Shown: positions 58,131 to 64,000 of the stretch, piece by piece
Numbering within the stretch: position 1 is the stretch's first letter
Layout of the letters: each line of letters begins with the position of its first letter
NCBI RefSeq assembly: GCF_030067815.1
Contig: NZ_CP125968.1
Coordinates: 3,402,001-3,466,000 of the forward strand
DNA from: Sporosarcina thermotolerans
GTDB taxonomy: Bacteria; Bacillota; Bacilli; Bacillales_A; Planococcaceae
DNA length: 64,000 nucleotides
Direction: 5' to 3'
The notes under the pieces: generated by a model
Told to the model about the DNA's origin: nothing
What the model saw: the letters and a program-made list of their open reading frames with translations, nothing else
Databases searched by the model: none
Made by a program: the position numbers and the translations under genes

Positions 58131-58163
58131 AGTCCAATTCCCTCTATGGAAATTGGGCTTTTT
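58131..58163 (+). terminator. Rho-independent terminator
   Basis: AGTCCAATTCCC pairs with GGAAATTGGGCT (with one mismatch and a G-T), followed by TTTTTAATTTT. Serves the restriction-enzyme gene. Confidence 0.8.
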
Positions 58164-58417
58164 AATTTTGCATGACGGTTTATATTAGCAATGAATTACT
58201 CACCGGAAATCCAAGACATCATACTCTCTGTCTTTCACTTGTAATAAATATACATATAAAATAACTTTCGAACTAAATATCTTATTATTTCCACATTACT
58301 TTTCTATGATTCAGTATCATTGTCATGGTACAATAACATCAATTCATACGAATTGTTCACATTACACTAATGAAATAAATACTACTAATAAAAACATATC
58401 AAATGGAGTGAGCGAAT

Positions 58418-58840
58418 TTGAAGTCGGCAATTGACATTGCTTTTTTGGAGGAGGTAATGAAATACAACCAGCATGAACTTGCAGCCATTGTAGATAGTAT
58501 CTTCAACTCCCTACGCGAAAAGTATAACAAAATAGTCAGCTTTGGCATAAACGGGTGCAAGGAGTTTGTCGCAGCTTTAATCTTATCGGACTTCGATAAT
58601 TCAACGTTACCTTATATAAATCATGGTTTAGACCAAGTCTTTAGAGGCAGTTGGGGCCCAATTGAATTTAGCAGCTTCATGGATAAAGTAATCCTTGAAA
58701 ATAGTGTCATTTCCTATCCAGCTTGGAGCAGAGCTTATCGATTTATAGAGAAGAACCATACTTGGTTGGAGGAACACCCTTGTTCCGAAGCAGTTATGAA
58801 TTCCTCCTATATTCCGAAGAGCAGATTTATTAGATCCTAA
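58418..58840 (+). CDS. Unknown 140-residue protein
   Basis: Not recognised. Helical cytosolic protein (AFLEEVMKYNQHELAAIVDS, YPAWSRAYRFIEKNHTWLEE). Start TTG/ATG region at 58418 has GGAGTGAG upstream. It ends just before a terminator and is convergent with the nuclease-toxin locus, so an immunity role is conceivable but unsupported. Confidence 0.6.
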   Translation: MKSAIDIAFLEEVMKYNQHELAAIVDSIFNSLREKYNKIVSFGINGCKEFVAALILSDFDNSTLPYINHGLDQVFRGSWGPIEFSSFMDKVILENSVISYPAWSRAYRFIEKNHTWLEEHPCSEAVMNSSYIPKSRFIRS

Positions 58841-58866
58841 CCCTAACCCTTAAATCCATAAGTAAA

Positions 58867-58905
58867 GCCGTTTCTCCGATTTTCTAAATCGGCAGAAACG
58901 GCCAT
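58867..58905 (+). terminator. Rho-independent terminator
   Basis: GCCGTTTCTCCGATTT pairs with AAATCGGCAGAAACGGC (one mismatch), then a short T-rich tail. Confidence 0.8.
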
Positions 58906-58952
58906 TTGTTATGTGCATTATCTTTTTAAACCGATAAACCATCGCTAACAAA

Positions 58953-59138
58953 TTAACTTTTACCATATTTTCTTGCCAAAAAAATAAGTGAAATATACTT
59001 AAATATGCCCCCTATAATTATGCCAACCATCATCGCAGATGGATCAAAACCATAAATCGATTTGCCCTCATTTAGAATTATCCAAAATGGTATTAGTCCT
59101 ATGAACGTTGAGTATATCCAAACAATTTCTAATATCAT
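58953..59138 (-). CDS. Small membrane protein, 61 residues
   Basis: Two hydrophobic helices: VWIYSTFIGLIPFWIIL and GIIIGGIFKYISLIFLARK, joined by a short polar loop. It lies 40 bp downstream of the WHH toxin gene on the same strand. It does not look like a typical cytosolic nuclease immunity protein. No recognised family; the ribosome site is weak. Confidence 0.45.
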   Translation of the reverse strand: MILEIVWIYSTFIGLIPFWIILNEGKSIYGFDPSAMMVGIIIGGIFKYISLIFLARKYGKS

Positions 59139-59177
59139 CTATAGGTAGCGGGACAAACTCTTTTGGCACAGAATATC

Positions 59178-60074
59178 TTACCTAAACTCACTACCCCCAC
59201 CCCAAATTACCCTTCCTCCAGTGTGACCAGTCATCCCATGAATCTCTTCCTTTACAAGCTGAATCCGACCGGGTTCTTCATGATGATGCCAGTCATAACC
59301 TTCTGGGGTGACGGAGGATTTCAAGTTCACAATATCTTGTTCATTGAATCCCAATTGATCGGCTAATGAAGGATTATCCTGAATCGCTTCATAAAGTTGC
59401 ATATTTGCAATTCCGATATGCACTGTATCTGACATAAGATAAGTTTCTTCCGGCAAGGTTGCCTCAAAGTGAGTATCAAAGACTGGGAAGACGCCTTCAA
59501 TCTCGGTGCCATCTGTCTGAACAGAGATATTCTTCTCGAACTGGACATTTGATAATTCGTGTACGGAACCATCCAAATGTCCATTTCGGGTAACTAACTC
59601 CTCAGCTTGAACGGTATTTTCGTCTACAAGGACATCAATTATGCCCAAACCTAATGCACCAACAGTTGCCACCTTACCAACCTTTTTTATACCTTCAATG
59701 ACTAATTCCTTGTCCTGAAAAGCCGCGCCTTTGAGTGTCTGACCTAGTGCCGAACCAGTATAGACAATTCCACTGCCGATTCCCTTCACCGTATTTTTGG
59801 ATGAAGATTTGATATCGTCCCAGCCCTCCTCAAGCCGCCTCGGATCTTTAGTTACTGCGCCATATATCCCATTAGCTGCACCGTCCGCAAAATGAGCGGT
59901 GTTGGAGATGACCTTCGCAGACGAGTCTACGACGCTATTTCCCACTTCTTTTAGATAAGCCCCTGTCTTGGGGAATTTTGTAGATACAATGGAACTTGTA
60001 ACATGAACCCCGCCCTTGACGATGCCTCCCGCTATTAAGTTGACTCCGTTTCCGACAGTACGAAATACTTTCAT
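59178..60074 (-). CDS. WHH-type HNH/Endo VII nuclease toxin
   Basis: 298 residues. The C-terminal block YDWHHHEEPGRIQLVKEEIH then GMTGHTGG is the WHH signature of HNH/endonuclease VII toxins seen at the ends of polymorphic toxins. Residues 1-150 are low-complexity Gly/Ala-rich (GNGVNLIAGGIVKGGVHVTS) with no classical signal peptide or secretion domain; a middle domain (160-240) is unassigned. ATG 60074 behind GGAGGATCC. No immunity gene is recognised beside it. Confidence 0.78.
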   Translation of the reverse strand: MKVFRTVGNGVNLIAGGIVKGGVHVTSSIVSTKFPKTGAYLKEVGNSVVDSSAKVISNTAHFADGAANGIYGAVTKDPRRLEEGWDDIKSSSKNTVKGIGSGIVYTGSALGQTLKGAAFQDKELVIEGIKKVGKVATVGALGLGIIDVLVDENTVQAEELVTRNGHLDGSVHELSNVQFEKNISVQTDGTEIEGVFPVFDTHFEATLPEETYLMSDTVHIGIANMQLYEAIQDNPSLADQLGFNEQDIVNLKSSVTPEGYDWHHHEEPGRIQLVKEEIHGMTGHTGGRVIWGGGSEFR

Positions 60075-60305
60075 TTGGATCCTCCTTCATCATTAGAGTG
60101 TAGACTGTATTCAACCAGGATGTTTCGTTCTTGGATTTTGTTATCAGGATTTTAGTTGATTTTCCCTATAATAAAACGATATTAATTACTTTATTCGACA
60201 GTTCTTTACCTAATCCTTCTTTTTAATAGTAAAAATTAACCAGAAAGTGTTCAGAGGAACTACTCACTACTTTTTGATGCATAGTTAGTAACAAACTAAT
60301 CATTA

Positions 60306-60335
60306 TTTACACAACCAAAACAGTAATGCTATAAT
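60306..60335 (+). promoter_or_regulatory. Sigma-A-type promoter of the VOC gene
   Basis: TTTACA (60306-60311) and TATAAT (60330-60335) with an 18-bp spacer, about 50 bp before ATG 60389. Confidence 0.6.
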
Positions 60336-60388
60336 TAATCGAATAGGTAAAATTTTTTATAAAAATCCACAAGAAACGGGAGGAAGTT

Positions 60389-60784
60389 ATGGGGAGATTA
60401 GTTCATTTCGAAATCCATGTTGATGACATGGAGCGGGCAAAGGGGTTTTATGGGGAAGTTTTTGGGTGGTCCTTCCAGGATTGGAGTGATTTTGCCGGTA
60501 TGCCTTACTTCGGAGCAGTGACAGGCGATGATAGTGAACTTGGCATTAATGGCGCGTTAATGCAAAGGCAAAGTGCTCCACCTATACCAGGACAAGCCAT
60601 GAACGGTTTCGCTTGTACAATGGGTGTGGAGAATTACGATGTAACGGAAGAGAAGATTTTAGCAAATGGCGGTACCGTCGCTTTGCCTAAATACGCCCTG
60701 CCAGGCATGGCTTGGCAAGGATATTATATCGACACAGAAGGCAATGTGATTGGGATTCATCAACCTGACGAGAATGCCAAGTAA
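60389..60784 (+). CDS. VOC-family (glyoxalase/bleomycin-resistance fold) protein
   Basis: 131 residues; start ATG behind GGGAGGAAG. First strand LVHFEIHVDDMERAKGFYGEVFGW supplies the family's metal His, and the second half has AWQGYYIDTEGNVIGIHQPD with the Glu/His end. The layout matches the AGE-type VOC proteins. A single VOC module likely dimerises. Function unspecified. Confidence 0.85.
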   Translation: MGRLVHFEIHVDDMERAKGFYGEVFGWSFQDWSDFAGMPYFGAVTGDDSELGINGALMQRQSAPPIPGQAMNGFACTMGVENYDVTEEKILANGGTVALPKYALPGMAWQGYYIDTEGNVIGIHQPDENAK

Positions 60785-60798
60785 AATAAAGGAATTAA

Positions 60799-60850
60799 TG
60801 GCTGTCACAGAAAGTCGGTTTCCGACATCTTTCTGGACAGCCTTTCCTTT
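60799..60850 (+). terminator. Rho-independent terminator
   Basis: GGCTGTC...CAGAAAGTCGG pairs with CCGA...TTTCTG-GACAGCC, then TTTCCTTTTC. Confidence 0.8.
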
Positions 60851-60871
60851 TCTATGACCATCTACATACTT

Positions 60872-61255
60872 TTAACAATTACAAATCATTAATACATTTC
60901 CATCCAAATCTTCAAAGTTAAAATAAGCGAAATCGGCAATGCGCTCTATTTCTCGAACAATTGTAATCCCTTTGCTTTTAATAAAATCATACGCTTCGTC
61001 AATATCCTCAACTAAAAAGTTAAATAAAACATGGTCAGAAGGATTTAGTATGAACTCCGGATCAAAAGTGTGGTCGTCCAAAGTAAGTCCAGTCTTAGAA
61101 GTAACAGGAATGTTGTAAACAGGTGATTGAACCTTGTCCTTCTTGAATGGGAGTCCAAGTAGCTCACTATACCATTCAGACGATTTCTCTAAGTTACTAA
61201 CATGGATAAAAACATTATTTACTTTACAAGCGAGGGGAGAAGAAACTGAATTCAT
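60872..61255 (-). CDS. VOC-family protein
   Basis: About 127 residues from ATG 61255 behind AAAGGTGG. VNNVFIHVSNLEKSSEWYSELLGLPF is the first beta-alpha-beta unit, HVLFNFLVEDIDEAYDFIKS and AYFNFEDLDGNVLMIC the second with the final Asp-Gly-Asn. A glyoxalase-like protein different from the neighbour at 60389. Substrate unknown. Confidence 0.85.
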   Translation of the reverse strand: MNSVSSPLACKVNNVFIHVSNLEKSSEWYSELLGLPFKKDKVQSPVYNIPVTSKTGLTLDDHTFDPEFILNPSDHVLFNFLVEDIDEAYDFIKSKGITIVREIERIADFAYFNFEDLDGNVLMICNC

Positions 61256-61363
61256 AAACATTCCACCTTTCATTGTATTTATTAATAGAATTCTATCAAA
61301 ATGGAGAAATTCCTTTATAATATTGAAATATTTATTAGAGCAGTACGATGAATCAAACATAGA

Positions 61364-61392
61364 AAAGGTCAGCCATTATAAAAGCTGACCAA
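61364..61392 (-). terminator. Rho-independent terminator
   Basis: On the minus strand GGTCAGC pairs with GCTGACC, then TTTTCT. It follows the DUF4386 gene. Confidence 0.7.
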
Positions 61393-61406
61393 GTATGAAA
61401 TTGTCT

Positions 61407-61446
61407 TGAATTAACTGAATTCAACCACGCACACGTACCTTTACAA
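61407..61446. repeat. GGTACC-family repeat, right end only
   Basis: AACTGAATTCAACCACGCAC then ACGTACCTTTACAAG, the inverted right end of the type II element (compare 38695-38728). It forms the 3' end of the DUF4386 coding sequence. Confidence 0.8.
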
Positions 61447-62128
61447 GATTACCTCTATTTAGTTTTTCAAGATTTTGCATATGAAATCCCTTCACAATTA
61501 ACCAGACAGCCAAACTCATCTCATAAACGCCTACAGGCAAAGCAATGAGTCCTTTTGCTGTAGAGTTAGGTTCCACGATACCAAACATGTCTATTAAACC
61601 AGCTATGAATACCATAACTGCTGTAACCATCCCAAATAGCGCTAATTTTTTCGGCACCAATCCAGTCCTAAATAGTAAATAACTGTACATGAGAGTATTT
61701 AAACCTAACATTAAATTTGGACCTAACATAAAGGTCCAACGATGAAAAGCTTGCAATAGTAAACCTGCAGCATGGAGATCCCCATCTCCTAAGCTGCCCC
61801 TTTCAAAATTCATACTGAGATGCAATAGACCTAAAATACTTACCAAACCTATTGCAATAATAACTGCTTCCATAAATCGAAAACATAGATATCCTAATGC
61901 TATTTGTTCATTCCAACGACGGATATACGGAAACAGCATGACTGCTGTTCCAACAGCCGCGGAGACAAGAAGAATATCATTTAGAACTCCGATCAAAACC
62001 TTCGTCTCAAGTCCGTTAGCCACGGCCATATACCATTGTTCTGACAGTACTGGCTGATAAAAGACAACAGCGATGATTGATGTGACCGCAGCTACTATAT
62101 ATAAAATCCCTATTATCAATCCATTCAT
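61421..62128 (-). CDS. DUF4386 family membrane protein
   Basis: 235 residues with about six helices: GILYIVAAVTSIIAVVFY, FRFMEAVIIAIGLVSILG, FGMVTAVMVFIAGLIDMFG. The order matches DUF4386. A strong AGGAGG lies near 62150, upstream of the ATG at 62128 by about 20 bp, so translation may begin at a non-ATG codon slightly upstream. The last codons VKVRVRG and the stop are supplied by the repeat end at 61407-61446, implying the original C-terminus was replaced. Confidence 0.8.
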   Translation of the reverse strand: MNGLIIGILYIVAAVTSIIAVVFYQPVLSEQWYMAVANGLETKVLIGVLNDILLVSAAVGTAVMLFPYIRRWNEQIALGYLCFRFMEAVIIAIGLVSILGLLHLSMNFERGSLGDGDLHAAGLLLQAFHRWTFMLGPNLMLGLNTLMYSYLLFRTGLVPKKLALFGMVTAVMVFIAGLIDMFGIVEPNSTAKGLIALPVGVYEMSLAVWLIVKGFHMQNLEKLNRGNLVKVRVRG

Positions 62129-62181
62129 TCTATCCTGTGTCAGTATCTTAACCTCCTCTTATTTGGTGCCGGTACAGCAAG

Positions 62182-62698
62182 CTATTGCCTCACATCTAAT
62201 AGGTTTTTAATCTCTTTTACTTGTTCAATATGTCGCTGTTCATGCAAATAGATCTGTTCAATCCATTGATCAAGGGGCAAATCACCTAAAGCAGGATGTT
62301 TAACTGATTTCTCCTTCAAAATGGATTGGTCTTCGATTCCATTAAGGAATATCATTAATTTCTTTCTCGATTCGTTTAACAAATCAATGATTTCTTGAAC
62401 TTCAAATGGCTCTATTCCTGGTTCAACAATTTGGGGAGCTTTTATTTTCCTCGTTCTGTCCAAAATGAAAAGCTCGATTTTCTTGCGTTCTTTCGAAGAA
62501 TTATCCTCCCCTTTTAATCCCCATGCAATAGCCTTTATAGTCGACTGTTCTACAAGCACTAAATGATGACAAACTTGTGAGATACTCCAACAATTCATAT
62601 CAGGCTTACTATTAAATTGAGCATCGGTTAAGAATGCAATTTCCATTTCGAGGTTACTTCTCGTTTCATGCAAATGTTCAAAATACCGACTTATCCAT
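62182..62698 (-). CDS. DinB-family protein (start region frameshifted)
   Basis: About 170 residues. Four-helix bundle with metal His: WSISQVCHHLVLVEQST and QIYLHEQRHIEQVKEIKN. The best start is ATG 62698 behind AGGGAG (MDKSVFEHLHETRSNLEMEIAFL), but a T inserted near 62679-62684 breaks that frame, leaving an internal ATG. DinB proteins are stress or thiol-dependent metalloenzymes. Confidence 0.8.
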
Positions 62699-62799
62699 TA
62701 GGTTTCTCCCTTTCTGAGACACTGCTTTTGTAGATTTCTTTTCTATATATGTTCTCTATGATGAATGTATTCTCCGAGGAGACCCGTTTGATTTAAAGG

Positions 62800-62841
62800 A
62801 GATAAATAAAACACCCCAAAAGTTTTTAACTTTTAGAGTGC
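62800..62841 (-). terminator. Rho-independent terminator of the right-edge gene
   Basis: On the minus strand CACTCTAAAAGTT pairs with AACTTTTGGGGTG, then TTTTATTT. Confidence 0.8.
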
Positions 62842-62879
62842 TCACGGATCCGTTCACAGAAATATCATTATTTATATGT

Positions 62880-62921
62880 AGTAAATTAACTGAATTCAAC
62901 CACGCACAGGTACCTTTACAA
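62880..62921. repeat. GGTACC-family repeat, right end only
   Basis: AACTGAATTCAACCACGCAC then AGGTACCTTTACAACT; it abuts the stop codon of the next gene. Nearly identical to the 61407 copy. Confidence 0.85.
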
Positions 62922-62922
62922 C

Positions 62923-64000
62923 TCAGTAATAATCCCCCAAATCCACACTATCGTCGACCGATTCCGCATGTAAAATGGAATAGTATTCAGAATCTGAGTC
63001 AATATATCGAACTATCCCTGTTGAATATTCACCAATTTCTTTGAACTGATTGTATTGTTGATGAACAATGTTTTGGAAAATCTCTTCCTGCACATCTTCA
63101 TCCCCCAAGGCGGTAATCAATGCGATATTTGCAGCCATACCTATTTCCACTTCAACAAACGACTCTTCCATATCCCCGCTGGATTTTCCATTTTCTGAAC
63201 GAACACCAATCCACCTTATTTCTTTATTGGGATTTAGTGTACCAATGAGCTGAATTCCTTTGTAAAGTTTGGTAAAGAAATATCCGTCTTGAAGTACCGT
63301 AAAGTCAAGTTCATCAATGGTATTTTCATTACTTAAAGCTGCCAACGTTTCATTATAGGATTGTACAAATAAATGACTGAATCCATCGAGATCTATATTT
63401 AAGGATGGAATGAATTCCTCGGTTAACTCCGTCTCCTCGACATACACTAATGCACTCCGTAAGAAGACTTCAAATCCGCCTTCGTGTTTATAAATACCAA
63501 TTACTTGATCTGAAGTTGCAAATTCAACGCCATCTTGAGTCCTTGTAAAATTAGGCCCAAGCATATTTATTAATTGTTCCACAATCATTTCATCAAGAAA
63601 GTCTACGTGTATAGCATCTAACAAAAAGTCCCTTTCGCCGTCATAATACGCTGTCATAGTCACATTTCCATCCAAATACCATGTATCCGTATTGTAGCCT
63701 TCATCGTCCGGATCTCCCAAAATTGATACGATGTCATCTTCCATCCCCAACGTTATCCCGTTTATATAGAACTGGTCATTACGTCGTTCGACATTTATAT
63801 CAAGCGCAACTTCATCCAAATAGATAACTGATTCAACTTCACTTTCCGCAAATTTCCATACTCCATTATCAAACTTAAACGTATGAACAATCGTTGTTTC
63901 ATTGTCACGGTAAGCTGACCCTTCAACCACTCTACTAATTTGGCGTAAACTTAGGATTACCTCATCCTGTTTGATGAAGATAAATTTCGGATCATACCAC
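62923..64000 (-). CDS. Unknown protein, C-terminal part (runs off the right edge)
   Basis: The frame is open from the window edge (...WYDPKFIFIKQDEVILSL) to TGA 62923, so the start is outside. A repeated theme, INGITLGMEDDIVSILGDPD and DAIHVDFLDEMIVEQLINML, recalls SmpA/OmlA- or DUF4309-like domains. Acidic, no membrane segment in the visible part; it ends VDDSVDLGDYY. A repeat end and a terminator follow. Confidence 0.65.
   Translation of the reverse strand, partial: WYDPKFIFIKQDEVILSLRQISRVVEGSAYRDNETTIVHTFKFDNGVWKFAESEVESVIYLDEVALDINVERRNDQFYINGITLGMEDDIVSILGDPDDEGYNTDTWYLDGNVTMTAYYDGERDFLLDAIHVDFLDEMIVEQLINMLGPNFTRTQDGVEFATSDQVIGIYKHEGGFEVFLRSALVYVEETELTEEFIPSLNIDLDGFSHLFVQSYNETLAALSNENTIDELDFTVLQDGYFFTKLYKGIQLIGTLNPNKEIRWIGVRSENGKSSGDMEESFVEVEIGMAANIALITALGDEDVQEEIFQNIVHQQYNQFKEIGEYSTGIVRYIDSDSEYYSILHAESVDDSVDLGDYY

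Noticed and set aside
7561..62921. GGTACC repeats as transcription terminators
   Set aside because: Ends pair only over the whole 160 bp and no T tract follows; true terminators are found beside several copies.

Overview
The window looks like a chromosomal segment of a low-GC Gram-positive endospore-lineage bacterium (Bacillales, most like Planococcaceae/Sporosarcina). Reasons: AT-rich sequence, strong AGGAGG-type ribosome binding sites with many TTG/GTG starts, SLH-anchored surface proteins, a GlpP-controlled glpD, an LrgA/LrgB pair, CcpA-type palindromes and an IS1341-type TnpB. No rRNA, tRNA or CRISPR array was seen. The genus is inference.

Layout. 1-5.5 kb: a two-gene surface locus on the minus strand, SLH-NHL followed by a FecR-domain protein with at least 15 FIVAR-like 57-residue repeats that runs off the left edge. 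5.7-10.7 kb: uppS, a tiny CxxC protein, an NCS1 permease with a creatininase-family amidohydrolase, and an unknown gene. 11-19.5 kb: an eight-gene catabolic operon (SorC regulator, FGGY kinase, 2-hydroxyacid dehydrogenase, Cys/Met-metabolism PLP lyase, TIM-barrel epimerase, SDR, NhaC antiporter, class II aldolase). 19.7-25 kb: glpD with a terminator leader, a glpP gene whose 5' part is inverted, a HAD phosphatase, and an ABC permease cut by a TnpB element. 25-31 kb: SLH 5'-nucleotidase, AI-2E permease, EamA transporter, lrgAB. 31-36 kb: a secreted beta-helix lipoprotein and a GH3 glucosidase with atypical, higher-GC composition (likely acquired). 36-43 kb: DedA, OFA transporter, YdjM, and a four-gene unit of three unknown proteins plus MurQ. 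43.5-50 kb: a decaying tetronate/tricarboxylate locus (TctCBA, GntR, racemase, dehydrogenase, fused gene remnants). 50-64 kb: a broken second ydjM, an AAA+ ATPase cluster, an IS4-family insertion, a MjaI-like restriction enzyme without a methylase, a WHH nuclease toxin, two VOC proteins, DUF4386, DinB and a partial unknown gene.

Two themes cut across the window. First, a family of about 160-bp intergenic elements with roughly 20-bp terminal inverted repeats (core GGTACCTGTGC) occurs about 16 times as full, truncated or collapsed copies. It supplies stop codons to genes, borders the duplicated ydjM, and is the target of the IS4 insertion. Second, about twenty otherwise well conserved genes carry single-base indels, mostly one base missing from a homopolymer, plus two in-frame stops. 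That density points to uncorrected sequencing error more than to biology, so 'pseudogene' below often means 'interrupted in this sequence'. The best candidates for something undescribed are the repeat family, the 225-bp glpP/glpD inversion, and the three-unknown-plus-murQ operon.
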